Shown here piece by piece: positions 34,544 to 43,013 of a stretch of 64,000 nt of DNA (position 1 is the first letter of the stretch; each line of letters opens with the position of its first letter). The notes under the pieces were generated by a model. The model was not told the DNA's origin, ran no database searches, and saw only the letters and a program-made list of their open reading frames with translations. The position numbers and the translations under genes were made by a program. Source of the stretch: Salinilacihabitans rarus (GTDB lineage Archaea; Halobacteriota; Halobacteria; Halobacteriales; Natrialbaceae); the NCBI RefSeq assembly GCF_024296665.1, contig NZ_CP100762.1:2914001-2978000 (forward strand), in the 5' to 3' direction.

Positions 34544-35620
34544 ATGAGTGAACCTACGCCCGAGGTCTACGAACAGGGCAGGGGTATGGACGCCCACAAC
34601 CGGGTGATGCGCGAGATCCGCTCGCGCAAGGAGCGCAGCTACGACCCCCACGAGCCCACCCGCGTCTGGCTGGACGAGGACAACACCCCCGACGGCGTCA
34701 CCGAGAGCCTGACGATCATCCTCAACACCGGCGGCTGCCGGTGGGCCCGCGCCGGCGGCTGTACGATGTGCGGCTACGTCGCCGAGAGCGTCGAGGGCGG
34801 CAGCGTCAGCCACGAGGCGCTGCTGGACCAGATCGACGTCTGTCTCGAACACGAGGCCGAGACTGCGGACGACCCGGCCGACCTGATCAAGATCTACACC
34901 TCCGGCTCCTTCCTCGACGACCGCGAGGTCGGCCCCGAAACCCGCGAGGCCATCGCCGAGACGTTCGCCGACCGCGAGCGGATCGTCCTCGAGTCCCTGC
35001 CCGACTTCGTCGACCGCGAGAAACTCGCCGCGTTCACCGACCGCGGCCTCCAGACCGACGTCGCCATCGGCCTCGAAACCGCCACCGACCGCGTCCGGCG
35101 CGACTGCGTGAACAAGTACTTCGACTTCGCGGACTTCGAGGACGCCTGCGCCGAGGCCGTCGCCGCCGACGCGGGCGTGAAGGCCTACCTCCTGTTGAAA
35201 CCGCCCTTCCTCACCGAGTCCGAGGCGGTCGACGACATGATCTCCTCGATCGAGCGCTGTGCCGAGGTCGACGGCTGTCACACCGTCTCGATGAACCCCT
35301 GTAACGTCCAGCGCTACACCATGGTCGACGAACTCCACTTCCGCGGCGGCTACCGCCCGCCGTGGCTCTGGTCGGTCGCGCACGTCCTCGCGGAGACGGC
35401 CGACGTCGACGCCATCGTCGTCTCCGACCCGGTCGGCCACGGCTCCGATCGCGGCCCGCACAACTGCACGGACTGTGACGACCTCGTCCAGAAGGCGATC
35501 AAGGACTTCGACCTCCGGCAGGACCCCTCGGTCTTCGAGCAGGTCTCCTGTGAGTGCGAGGCGACCTGGGAGGCCGTGATGGACCTCGAACGCGGCTACA
35601 ACGGGCCGCTGACGCGGTAA
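34544..35620 (+). CDS. archaeosine radical SAM subunit RaSEA
   Basis: 358 aa. A radical SAM cluster motif of the unusual form C-x7-C-x2-C (CRWARAGGCTMCGY, Cys 65, 73 and 76) follows LTIILNTGG. Other family marks: DLIKIYTSGSFLDDREV, ESLPDFVDREKL, IGLETATDRVRRDCVNKYF and a Cys-rich C-terminus (NCTDCDDLVQKAIKDFD). RaSEA works with ArcS to convert the lysine-preQ0 adduct at tRNA position 15 to archaeosine. Its partner genes tgtA and arcS lie about 30 kb upstream, so the pathway is split here. Confidence 0.92.
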   Translation: MSEPTPEVYEQGRGMDAHNRVMREIRSRKERSYDPHEPTRVWLDEDNTPDGVTESLTIILNTGGCRWARAGGCTMCGYVAESVEGGSVSHEALLDQIDVCLEHEAETADDPADLIKIYTSGSFLDDREVGPETREAIAETFADRERIVLESLPDFVDREKLAAFTDRGLQTDVAIGLETATDRVRRDCVNKYFDFADFEDACAEAVAADAGVKAYLLLKPPFLTESEAVDDMISSIERCAEVDGCHTVSMNPCNVQRYTMVDELHFRGGYRPPWLWSVAHVLAETADVDAIVVSDPVGHGSDRGPHNCTDCDDLVQKAIKDFDLRQDPSVFEQVSCECEATWEAVMDLERGYNGPLTR

Positions 35621-35622
35621 TT

Positions 35623-36303
35623 TTAGGCCCGCTCGAACCCGCGGAGGACCCCCTGCCCGTCGGTGCCGCCGACGTCGGGCAGCGTCGCCCGCTCGGGGTG
35701 GGGCATCATCACCGCGACGGTGTCGCGCTCGCCGAGGACGCCCGCGACGTCGTGCTTCGAGCCGTTGGGGTTCGCCGCCGGCGTCACCTCGCCGTCGGCG
35801 TCGCAGTACCGGAAGAGCACGCGGTCGTCGGCTTCGAGTTCCGCGAGGCGGTCGTCGGCGACCTCGTAGCGGCCCTCGCCGTGGGCGATGGGAATCTCGA
35901 TCACCTCGCCTTCCTCGTAGGCCGCGGTCCACGGGGTGTCCGCCCGCTCGACGCGCAGGTGGACGTGCTCGCACTGGAAGCGGGCGCTCTCGTTCGTGGT
36001 GAACGCCCCCTCGGTGAGCCCCGACTCGCAGCCGATCTGGGCGCCGTTGCAGACTCCCAGCACGGGGACGCCCTCGCTCGCGGCCTCGCGGACCTCGGCC
36101 ACGACCGGCGAGCGGGCGGCCATCGCGCCGGCGCGCAGGTAGTCGCCGTAGGAGAAGCCGCCGGGGAGGACGATCCCCGTCGCGTCGGCGGGGAGGCCGT
36201 CCTCGTGCCAGACGATCTCGGCGTCGATGCCGAGGTGGGCGAGCGCGCGCTCGGCGTCGCGGTCGCAGTTCGAACCGCCAAAGCGGACGATCGCGACCGT
36301 CAC
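35623..36303 (-). CDS. purQ: phosphoribosylformylglycinamidine synthase subunit PurQ
   Basis: 226 aa. Class I glutamine amidotransferase that feeds ammonia to PurL for formylglycinamidine ribonucleotide synthesis (purine step 4). Motifs: TVAIVRFGGSNCDRDAERAL, LPGGFSYGDYLRAGA, nucleophile Cys in VLGVCNGAQIG, and the His-x-Glu pair in IAHGEGRYE. The GTG at 36303 is preferred over the in-frame GTG at 36312 because a GGAGG Shine-Dalgarno sits 8 nt before it and overlaps the other. Second gene of a purS-purQ operon (47 nt gap). Confidence 0.95.
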   Translation of the reverse strand: MTVAIVRFGGSNCDRDAERALAHLGIDAEIVWHEDGLPADATGIVLPGGFSYGDYLRAGAMAARSPVVAEVREAASEGVPVLGVCNGAQIGCESGLTEGAFTTNESARFQCEHVHLRVERADTPWTAAYEEGEVIEIPIAHGEGRYEVADDRLAELEADDRVLFRYCDADGEVTPAANPNGSKHDVAGVLGERDTVAVMMPHPERATLPDVGGTDGQGVLRGFERA

Positions 36304-36311
36304 GGGCGCCA

Positions 36312-36316
36312 CCTCC
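36312..36316 (-). promoter_or_regulatory. Shine-Dalgarno site setting the purQ start
   Basis: GGAGG on the minus strand lies 8 nt upstream of the GTG at 36303. Clear Shine-Dalgarno sites are scarce in this window and expected mainly at internal operon genes, as here. Confidence 0.6.
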
Positions 36317-36350
36317 CGGCGGTCGCGGTCGGCGTGATCGCGACGGTCAT

Positions 36351-36602
36351 CTACCGCTCCTCGACCTCCACGTCGTAGTCGTGGATGGTCGGGTTCGCGA
36401 GCAGCCGTTCGGCCATCTCGCTCGCGCGCTCGGCGGCCTCCTCGCTCCCCTCGGCGTCGAGGTCGATCTCGAAGCGGTCGGCCGAGCGCAGCGCCTCGAC
36501 CTCGAAGCCGAGGCGTTCGAGGGCACGCCGCGTCGTCTCGGCCTCGGGGTCGAGCACCCCCCGTTTGAGTCGGACGGTCACCGTCGCGGTGTAGGCGGTC
36601 AT
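36351..36602 (-). CDS. purS: phosphoribosylformylglycinamidine synthase subunit PurS
   Basis: 83 aa. PurS is the small structural subunit that bridges PurL and PurQ. The sequence TAYTATVTVRLKRGVLDPEAETTRRALERLGFEVEALRSADRFEIDLDAE (in parts) and the ending CD-type MAERLLANPTIHDYDVEVEE are characteristic. It is the first gene of the purS-purQ operon and diverges from the IMPDH/GMPR gene 141 nt away. purL is not in the window. Confidence 0.95.
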   Translation of the reverse strand: MTAYTATVTVRLKRGVLDPEAETTRRALERLGFEVEALRSADRFEIDLDAEGSEEAAERASEMAERLLANPTIHDYDVEVEER

Positions 36603-36743
36603 CACCCGAAACCCCGCATCCGTGCTCAAAAACGCTTTCGGCTTGCCTCGGTCATGCACGTTCGTGGATATGGGCGCGACGGCGGCGGGCGCGGGCGCCG
36701 ATCCGTGAGGTTTTCGGTCGTCGAGCACCCATTTCGTTCGGTC

Positions 36744-37823
36744 ATGGACTCCATTCGCACGGGCCTGAGTTACGGTGACGTGCTGCTCGTCCCGCAGCGG
36801 TCGCCGGTCGACAGCCGGGGCAACGTCGACCTCTCGACGAAGCTGACGCCGACCGTCGAGCTGGAGACGCCGCTGCTGTCGGCGGCGATGGACACGGTGA
36901 CGGAGGCCGACCTCGCCGTCGCGCTCGGCGAGGCCGGCGGCTTCGGGACGATCCACCGCTTTCTCACCGTCGAAGAACAGCGCGCGGAGGTACGCGAGGC
37001 GGCCGACGCGGGCGTGCCGGTCGGCGCCGCCGTCGGGATCAACGAGGACTACGTCGGCCGGACCGAGGCCGCCCTCGAAGCGGGGGCGACGGCCGTCGTC
37101 GTCGACGTCGCCCACGGCCACCTCGAACGGACGCTCGAAGCCGTCTCGCGGCTCCGCGAGGAGTTCCCCGACGCCGAACTCGTCGCGGGCAACGTCGCCA
37201 CGCCGGAGGGCGTGCGCGACCTCTACGAGGCCGGCGCGGACTGCGTGAAAGTCGGCATCGGCCCGGGATCGCACTGCACGACCCGGAAGGTCGCCGGCGC
37301 GGGCGTCCCCCAGTTGACGGCCGTCGACGACTGCGCCGAGGTGGCCCACGACCTCGGGATCACCGCCATCGCCGACGGCGGCATCCGGACCTCCGGCGAC
37401 GCGGCGAAGGCGCTGATGGCCGGCGCGGACACGGTGATGATGGGCAGCCTCTTCGCGGGGACCGAGGAGGCGCCGAGCGAGGTACTCGAGATCGACGGCA
37501 TCCGCTACAAGCGCTCGCGGGGGATGGCGACGACGGCCGCGGCGGAGGAGCGCCCGGACAAGGAGGAGAACGTCCGCGCCGACGAGGGCGTCGAGGGGTT
37601 GACGCCGTACAAGGGCCCCGTCGCCGACGTCGCCGAGGAGTTCTGTGCCGGCATCGCCTCCGGGCTCTCCTACTGCGGCGGCCACACGATCGAACGCGCC
37701 CGAGAGAACGCCGAGTTCATCCGGGCCGCCCCGAGCGCCAAGGAGCGCGAGGGCGCCCACACCGACCAGGAGTGGGAGACGATCACCGTCGACAGCATCG
37801 AGCGGGCTCGCGTGGACGACTGA
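36744..37823 (+). CDS. IMP dehydrogenase/GMP reductase family enzyme without CBS domains
   Basis: 359 aa TIM barrel. [42 protein letters not shown], catalytic loop [17 protein letters not shown] (Cys about residue 177), [34 protein letters not shown] in parts, and the flap [35 protein letters not shown] in parts. Full IMPDHs are near 490 aa with a CBS pair; this protein lacks it, as GMP reductases do. Reductive conversion of GMP to IMP is therefore likely, though IMPDH activity cannot be excluded. Divergent from purSQ. Confidence 0.88.
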   Translation: MDSIRTGLSYGDVLLVPQRSPVDSRGNVDLSTKLTPTVELETPLLSAAMDTVTEADLAVALGEAGGFGTIHRFLTVEEQRAEVREAADAGVPVGAAVGINEDYVGRTEAALEAGATAVVVDVAHGHLERTLEAVSRLREEFPDAELVAGNVATPEGVRDLYEAGADCVKVGIGPGSHCTTRKVAGAGVPQLTAVDDCAEVAHDLGITAIADGGIRTSGDAAKALMAGADTVMMGSLFAGTEEAPSEVLEIDGIRYKRSRGMATTAAAEERPDKEENVRADEGVEGLTPYKGPVADVAEEFCAGIASGLSYCGGHTIERARENAEFIRAAPSAKEREGAHTDQEWETITVDSIERARVDD

Positions 37824-37924
37824 CGTCCGCTCGGTCAGGTTTACGCGGAAGGGAGGGCTTTTGACCGTCCGCCGCTTGAGCCCGTACTGATGTCTCGAAC
37901 GCCGCTCGAGCGGAGGTGGAGCCG

Positions 37925-38875
37925 ATGACGACCGATCTGACCGAGATCACGGTCGTCGGAGGAGACGACACCGGGCTCGTCGCCCGGGTGACCACGCTCC
38001 TGTTCGAGCGCGGAATCAACATCGAGGACGTAGATCAGGCGGTCCGCGACGGCGTCTTCCGGATGTACCTCGCCGTCGACACCTCGGAGATGGTCTGTAC
38101 GCGGGAGAAACTCCGCGCGGACCTCCACGACCTCGGGGACGAACTCGGCCTCGACGTACAGGTGCGGTTCCCCGCCGACCGCGAGACCCAGCAGATCGCC
38201 GTCCTCGTCACGAAGGAGAGCCACTGCCTCGAAGCGCTGTTCGAGGCGTGGGCCAACGACGACCTCGGCGCGGACATCGGGGTCGTCATCGGCAACCACG
38301 ACGACCTGCGGCCGCTGGCCGAACACTACGGCGTCCCGTTCCACGACGTCGGCACCGAGAACGGCCGGCAAAACGAGGAGCGACTGCTCGACCTGCTCGC
38401 GGAGTACGACGCCGACCTGATCGTCCTCGCGCGGTACATGCGCATCCTCAGCCCGAACGTCGTGTTCCGCTACGAGGACCGCATCATCAACGTCCACCCC
38501 TCGCTGCTGCCGGCGTTCCCCGGCGCGGAAGCCTACCGGCAGGCCCTCGAAGAGGGGGTACGGGTCGCCGGCGTCACCGCCCACTACGTCACGACGGACC
38601 TCGACCAGGGGCCGATCATCACCCAGCGGGCGTTCGACGTCCCCGACGACGCCGACCTCGCGGAGATGAAAGCCCGCGGCCAGCCCCTGGAGGCCGAGGC
38701 GCTGCTCGAAGCGGTCCGCCTGCACTTAAACGGCGACGTCTCGGTCCACCGCGGCCGGACGACGGTCCGCGAGAACGGCACCGGCTACCAGCTCGGCCTC
38801 CCGGCGGAGGTCGACGCGCTCACGCCGGACCGGCCGGTCGACGGGATCGGGTCGGCGGTCGCCGAGGACGACTAG
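37925..38875 (+). CDS. purU: formyltetrahydrofolate deformylase
   Basis: 316 aa from the ATG at 37925. An N-terminal ACT regulatory domain (about 4-85, EITVVGGDDTGLVARVTTLLFERGINIEDV) is followed by a formyltransferase-fold domain with catalytic Asn-His (GVVIGNHDDL), His (INVHPSLLPAFPGA) and Asp (YVTTDLDQGPIITQ). It releases formate from 10-formyl-THF, which can serve PurT-type purine synthesis. Flanked by purine genes. Its stop codon shares a CTAG palindrome with the stop of the convergent zinc-finger gene. Confidence 0.93.
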   Translation: MTTDLTEITVVGGDDTGLVARVTTLLFERGINIEDVDQAVRDGVFRMYLAVDTSEMVCTREKLRADLHDLGDELGLDVQVRFPADRETQQIAVLVTKESHCLEALFEAWANDDLGADIGVVIGNHDDLRPLAEHYGVPFHDVGTENGRQNEERLLDLLAEYDADLIVLARYMRILSPNVVFRYEDRIINVHPSLLPAFPGAEAYRQALEEGVRVAGVTAHYVTTDLDQGPIITQRAFDVPDDADLAEMKARGQPLEAEALLEAVRLHLNGDVSVHRGRTTVRENGTGYQLGLPAEVDALTPDRPVDGIGSAVAEDD

Positions 38876-39036
38876 ACCCTCTCCCACGCCGCCAGACACG
38901 TCTCGTCGCAGAACTGCCGGTAGACGACCTCGCCATCCTCTACGGTGGTTTCGACCCGTCGGCGCCCGTCGGCCGCGATCCGGTCGCCGCAGGTCGCACA
39001 CCGCGGCGAGGGGTCGTCCGCGTTCGAGTCGACCAT
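38872..39036 (-). CDS. 54-aa zinc-finger microprotein (DUF7576-like)
   Basis: Read leftward from the ATG at 39036: MVDSNADDPSPRCATCGDRI, then ADGRRRVETTVEDGEVVYRQFCDETCLAAWERV in segments. Ligands C-x2-C and C-x3-C, with the FCDETCLAAW ending, match a haloarchaeal treble-clef-like family. Its TAG stop is the complement of purU's: both lie in ctag at 38872-38875. Codon use is normal. Function unknown. Confidence 0.85.
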   Translation of the reverse strand: MVDSNADDPSPRCATCGDRIAADGRRRVETTVEDGEVVYRQFCDETCLAAWERV

Positions 39037-39128
39037 CGGACGGGAGGAGGGCCGAGACGCACTTGAACGAACCTGTTGCGGCGGTATCGGCCGCCCGGGG
39101 GACCGCCGCGGCCGACCGACCTGACGGC

Positions 39129-39536
39129 TCAGTCGCCGTCCCGGCCGACGTCGACGTTCTCGAAGAACGGCCGGACGTCGTCGGTCAGTTGCGCCTTCAG
39201 GTTCCGGAGTTCGCCCTCGGTGAGCGTCGCCGTCAGCGCGTCCGTGACGGCGTCGGCGTACCGCTCGGCGTCGTCCGGTTCGAGGTCCGTCCCGCGGAGG
39301 CGCTCGGCGACGCGGTCGACGAACGCCGCGCGGTCGTAGCCGGCGGCGTCGTGGTCGGCGTGCTCGATGGTGCCCGCGAGGTCGTCGGGGAGCCGGGCGG
39401 CCACGTCCTCGGCCTGCCCGCCGCTGACCGTCTCGCCGAGCGTCCCGAGGACGGCCTCGCTCGCCGCCTGCGCCCGGTCGTCCCCGTCGACGTGGCCGTG
39501 CCGGCGAACGAGCGCGTAGAACTCAGTCTCCTGCAT
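39129..39536 (-). CDS. DUF2267 protein
   Basis: 135 aa, acidic and helical. MQETEFYALVRRHGHVDGDDRAQAASEAVLGTLGETVSGGQAEDVAARLPDDLAGTIEHAD in segments, and YDRAAFVDRVAERL, are typical of DUF2267, a domain of two helical repeats found with stress proteins in bacteria and halophiles. No membrane helix or metal site. Role unknown. Confidence 0.85.
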   Translation of the reverse strand: MQETEFYALVRRHGHVDGDDRAQAASEAVLGTLGETVSGGQAEDVAARLPDDLAGTIEHADHDAAGYDRAAFVDRVAERLRGTDLEPDDAERYADAVTDALTATLTEGELRNLKAQLTDDVRPFFENVDVGRDGD

Positions 39537-39623
39537 GCGCCTCGACCGAGGCCGGTGACGGGAATCGGCGTTGGGCAGTCAGGTGCAAGCCCGTCGGTGC
39601 GGTTCGACGCGCGGACCGACACG

Positions 39624-39630
39624 GTTTATC
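39624..39630 (+). promoter_or_regulatory. TATA-like box of the formamidase gene
   Basis: The core gtttatc lies 28-34 nt before the ATG at 39658, predicting an almost leaderless transcript. An AT-rich tactata follows near 39645. Confidence 0.5.
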
Positions 39631-39657
39631 ATCACGAACGGCGTACTATAGCATGGT

Positions 39658-40965
39658 ATGGCACAACAGGAAGTACAACAGGAGCTGTACGTCGACCGGT
39701 ACACGCTCGGACTCGTCGGGCCGGACCAGGAGTGGGCGGGAACGGTCGCCGACGGCGGGACGATCCGGACGTACACGCCGCCGGGTTGCTGGGGCCCGAT
39801 GATCACGCCCTCGTTTCGCGGCGGCCACGAGGTGACCCGGCCGATCCGCGTCGAGGGGGCCGAGGTCGGCGACGCGGTCGCGCTGACGATCCGCGAGATC
39901 GAGGTGACGAGCATGGCGACGAGCACGGGCTCGATGGCCGAGCGCGAGGACGCCTTCGGCGACGACCCGTTCGTCGACCACCGCTGTCCGGAGTGTGGGA
40001 CCGAGTGGCCCGAGACGGTCGTCGAGGGGACGGGTGAAGACGCGATCCGCTGTGCGGAGTGTGGCGCGAACGCCTCCTCGTTCGGCTTCGAGTACGGCTA
40101 CACCGTCGCGTTCGACGACGACCACGCCGTTGGGATCACCCTCGACGACGCGGCCGCCCACGAACTCGCCGAGGACGCCGAAGACGTGATGGATATTCCC
40201 GAGAACTCCCGCCAGCACCCCATCCTGCTGTACGCACCCTCGGAGATGCCGGGGACGCTCGGACGGCTGCGGCCGTTCATCGGGAACGTCGGGACGACCC
40301 CGTCGGTCACGATGCCCGACTCGCACAACGCGGGCGACTTCGGCCAGTTCCTGATCGGCGCCGACCACGACTACGGCCTCGACGGCGAGGCCGACCTCGA
40401 CGCCCGGACCGACGGCCACATGGACGTCCCCGAGGTCCGGGCGGGCGCGACGCTGATCTGCCCCGTCAAGGTCGACGGCGCCGGCGTCTACGTCGGCGAC
40501 CTCCACGCCAATCAGGGCGACGGCGAACTCTCCTTGCACACGACCGACGTCAGCGGGGCGGTGACGATGGACGTCGAAGTGATAAAGGGCCTCGACGTCG
40601 ACGGCCCGATCCTCCTGCCCAACGAGGAGGACCTGCCGTTTATCAGCCGGCCCTACAGCGACGAGGAGCGCGAGCGGGGCCGCGACCTCGCGGCCGACCA
40701 CGGCGTTGACCTCGAAGAGGGGATGGGCCCGATTCAGGTGATCGGCTCGGGCGCGACGATCAACGACGCGACCCAGAACGCCTTCGACCGCGCGGGCGCC
40801 CTGCTCGACATGACCGAGGGCGAGGTCCGTTCGCGGTGTACGTTCACCGGCGGCGTCCAGATCGGTCGCCTGCCGGGGGTCGTCCAGCTCGACATGCTGG
40901 CCCCGATGGACGTCCTCGAACAGCGGGGGCTCGCCCACCTCGTGCGCGAGCAGTACGGCCTCTAA
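39658..40965 (+). CDS. acetamidase/formamidase family protein with a zinc-ribbon insert
   Basis: 435 aa. Family marks: TYTPPGCWGPMITPSFRGGHEVTRPI, GRLRPFIGNVGTTPS, MPDSHNAGDFG, VDGAGVYVGDLHANQGDGELS and TTDVSGAVTMDVEVIKGL. The enzyme would hydrolyse formamide or short amides to ammonia and an acid, in the cytoplasm. At about residues 108-135 an extra segment holds two CxxC knuckles (CPECGTEW and CAECGANA), a zinc ribbon not typical of characterised members. It ends 4 nt from the convergent MoaD-like gene. Confidence 0.88.
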   Translation: MAQQEVQQELYVDRYTLGLVGPDQEWAGTVADGGTIRTYTPPGCWGPMITPSFRGGHEVTRPIRVEGAEVGDAVALTIREIEVTSMATSTGSMAEREDAFGDDPFVDHRCPECGTEWPETVVEGTGEDAIRCAECGANASSFGFEYGYTVAFDDDHAVGITLDDAAAHELAEDAEDVMDIPENSRQHPILLYAPSEMPGTLGRLRPFIGNVGTTPSVTMPDSHNAGDFGQFLIGADHDYGLDGEADLDARTDGHMDVPEVRAGATLICPVKVDGAGVYVGDLHANQGDGELSLHTTDVSGAVTMDVEVIKGLDVDGPILLPNEEDLPFISRPYSDEERERGRDLAADHGVDLEEGMGPIQVIGSGATINDATQNAFDRAGALLDMTEGEVRSRCTFTGGVQIGRLPGVVQLDMLAPMDVLEQRGLAHLVREQYGL

Positions 40966-40969
40966 CTCC

Positions 40970-41233
40970 TCACCCGCGGCCGCCCTGAACGGCCGGAAAC
41001 AGCGTCAGCTCCGCGTCCGGCGGAACCGGCGTCTCGAGGGCCACGCGCTCGCCCTCGCGGGCGACGCGGACGCTCGGGCGCAGGTCGTCCCCGTCGTAGA
41101 GGTACGGCCGCGCGCGGGGGTAGGCCGCGACGAACGCCGCGACGGCGTCGGCGGCGATCCCGCCGTCGAACGCGACGCGAACGGTCTTCTCGCCGGTGGC
41201 GGCTCGCAGCGGTCCGTAGACGGTCAGTTCCAC
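40970..41233 (-). CDS. MoaD/SAMP-like ubiquitin-fold protein ending GGRG
   Basis: 87 aa from a GTG at 41233: VELTVYGPLRAATGEKTVRVAF, IAADAVAAFVAAYPRARPYLYDGDDLRPSVRVAREGE in segments, then AELTLFPAVQGGRG. The beta-grasp fold and the FPAVQGG ending match SAMP1/MoaD proteins, but two residues (Arg-Gly) follow the diglycine. Adenylation by UbaA needs a free C-terminal Gly-Gly, so trimming, or activation on the last glycine, would be required. It follows purC on the same strand. Confidence 0.82.
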   Translation of the reverse strand: MELTVYGPLRAATGEKTVRVAFDGGIAADAVAAFVAAYPRARPYLYDGDDLRPSVRVAREGERVALETPVPPDAELTLFPAVQGGRG

Positions 41234-41346
41234 GGCGGCGCTTCGCTCGCGACGGAGAAATGACCACCGGTCGACGGGGGTCCGGAAGAAGTAGCGGTCG
41301 GTCGGCGCCGTAACGGTCGGGATTTGCGGGGTTCTCCGTCCGGCCG

Positions 41347-42372
41347 CTACAGCCGCCCCACGGCGCCGACGGCGTTCGACAGCGGCGGCGCGTCGAAGAA
41401 CTCGCGGCCGGTGTAGGCGTTCGTCCCCGCGCAGTACAGCTCCCGGACGGTCTCGATCACGTCGTCGGCCAGCGGTTCCGGGCTCGCGTCGCACAGCGAC
41501 TTCCAGTCGGCGACGTCGCGGCGTTTCGCCTCCGCCTTCGCCGCCTCGACCGCCCGCACCCACTCGGGCTGGGTGCGCTTGTGGTACTGGCGGACGACCT
41601 CCTTCGAGAGCTGGGTCCCCTCGTAGCTGAAGCGGTTCTCGTCGAACGTGCCGACGACGTCCGCCACCCGGATCTCGCCGTCGAAGTAGAGACACTCGAT
41701 CTTGCCGTCCTCGTGGACGAGCCCCGCTGACTCCGCCCGGTCGGTGACGAGTCGGTTGACCTCGCGGGCGACCGCTTCGAGGTCGTCGACCGACGCCGCG
41801 CCGGCGACGTAATCCGCCTCCTCGCGGTCGAGGTAGCGGTCGCCCTCCTCGTACTTCGTCGAGAACTCGACGATCGGCTCGTCGAGGTCGACGGGGTCGT
41901 CGGGCCACTCGTCGAACGCGAGCCCGTGGTCCGCGGGGTCGGTTCGCGTACGCAGGCTCGATCCGACGGGGACGCGGTTGCGGAAGACGATCTCCAGCGG
42001 GATCAGGTAGTTCTCGCCGGCCGCGTCGTGGTAGGCCTCGTAGTCGTAGTCCCGGCCCTCGTGTGGGAGGTCGGGCACCTGCGTCAGGTCGATCGCCATC
42101 TCGCGGGGCGGCGCCGCCGCCTCGGCGAGGGGGGCCGGCTCGTCGGCGCCCGCCGGGAGGACGCCGCGGTAGTGGGTCGGGACGCCGGCCGCCTCGAGCA
42201 GTTCGAAGTTGAACGCCCCCATCGTACAGAGGCTCGCGCCCTTCTCCGGGATCTCGTCGGGCATCTTGCCCCAGTCGAAGACGGAGTAGTCGTCGGTGAA
42301 GACGAACGAGCCGCGTCCGAGGGCCTCGCCCGTGGGCGCGGCGTCGACGCGGAACTCCTTGACGCTGGTCAT
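41347..42372 (-). CDS. purC: phosphoribosylaminoimidazole-succinocarboxamide synthase
   Basis: 341 aa. SAICAR synthetase, joining CAIR and aspartate with ATP in purine synthesis. Motifs: [28 protein letters not shown] (in parts), [45 protein letters not shown] (in parts) and [16 protein letters not shown]. The haloarchaeal form is longer than the about 240-aa bacterial enzyme. Same strand as the MoaD-like gene 113 nt downstream; five kilobases from purSQ. Confidence 0.93.
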   Translation of the reverse strand: MTSVKEFRVDAAPTGEALGRGSFVFTDDYSVFDWGKMPDEIPEKGASLCTMGAFNFELLEAAGVPTHYRGVLPAGADEPAPLAEAAAPPREMAIDLTQVPDLPHEGRDYDYEAYHDAAGENYLIPLEIVFRNRVPVGSSLRTRTDPADHGLAFDEWPDDPVDLDEPIVEFSTKYEEGDRYLDREEADYVAGAASVDDLEAVAREVNRLVTDRAESAGLVHEDGKIECLYFDGEIRVADVVGTFDENRFSYEGTQLSKEVVRQYHKRTQPEWVRAVEAAKAEAKRRDVADWKSLCDASPEPLADDVIETVRELYCAGTNAYTGREFFDAPPLSNAVGAVGRL

Positions 42373-42420
42373 GGTTCAACTCGCGACAGCCCGGCCTATG
42401 TAGCTGCCGGAAGGCGGTCG

Positions 42421-42897
42421 TCACTCCCGGCTCGCCCGGAGCGCGGTACCGCCGAGCCGAGCGAGGGCGACCTCGACCGCGCGCCAGCCGACGCCGACCA
42501 GTATCACGAGGCCGGCGAGCGCGGTCAGCCCGAGCCACGAGCGGAAGACGACCGCCGCGCTCGCGCCGGCGGCCACCGCCGCCGGCCAGACGACGAGCGG
42601 GGAGAGCAGGCCCGCGAGCGCCGCCAGCGCCGCGAGGACGAACAGCAGGCGCTGGTGGCGGCGGAACCGGACGCCGGACTGGTCGTCGGCCGGGATGGCG
42701 AGCCCGATGGCGGTCACGATCAGGCCGGCGACGACACAGAGGTACAGAAAGAAGGCGACGACCCCATCGACGAAGCCGTTGCTGCCGACGGGCGGTTCGG
42801 GGAGCGTCAGCAGCCGGTAACCCGACGCCGCGACGAGGAGCAGGCCGACGCCCGCGACGGGAAGCTGGAGGGACGTGAGGAGGGCCCTGACTCGCAT
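42421..42897 (-). CDS. four-helix membrane protein of unknown function
   Basis: 158 aa from the ATG at 42897. Four hydrophobic segments: ALLTSLQLPVAGVGLLLVAASGYRLL, GVVAFFLYLCVVAGLIVTAIGLAIP, LLFVLAALAALAGLLSPLVVWPAAV and SWLGLTALAGLVILVGVGWRAVEVAL. No motif recognised. Its 3' end lies 48 nt from the purC start on the same strand. Confidence 0.75.
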   Translation of the reverse strand: MRVRALLTSLQLPVAGVGLLLVAASGYRLLTLPEPPVGSNGFVDGVVAFFLYLCVVAGLIVTAIGLAIPADDQSGVRFRRHQRLLFVLAALAALAGLLSPLVVWPAAVAAGASAAVVFRSWLGLTALAGLVILVGVGWRAVEVALARLGGTALRASRE

Positions 42898-43013
42898 GCG
42901 TGTCACCACCCTCGCGCGACGAATAAGCCTTCTGCTGGCCGACAGGTTCCGATACTAATCAGTTCGGGCCGGCATCCCCACCGTTTTAACGGTGGACGGC
43001 GGTGGTAGGGACG

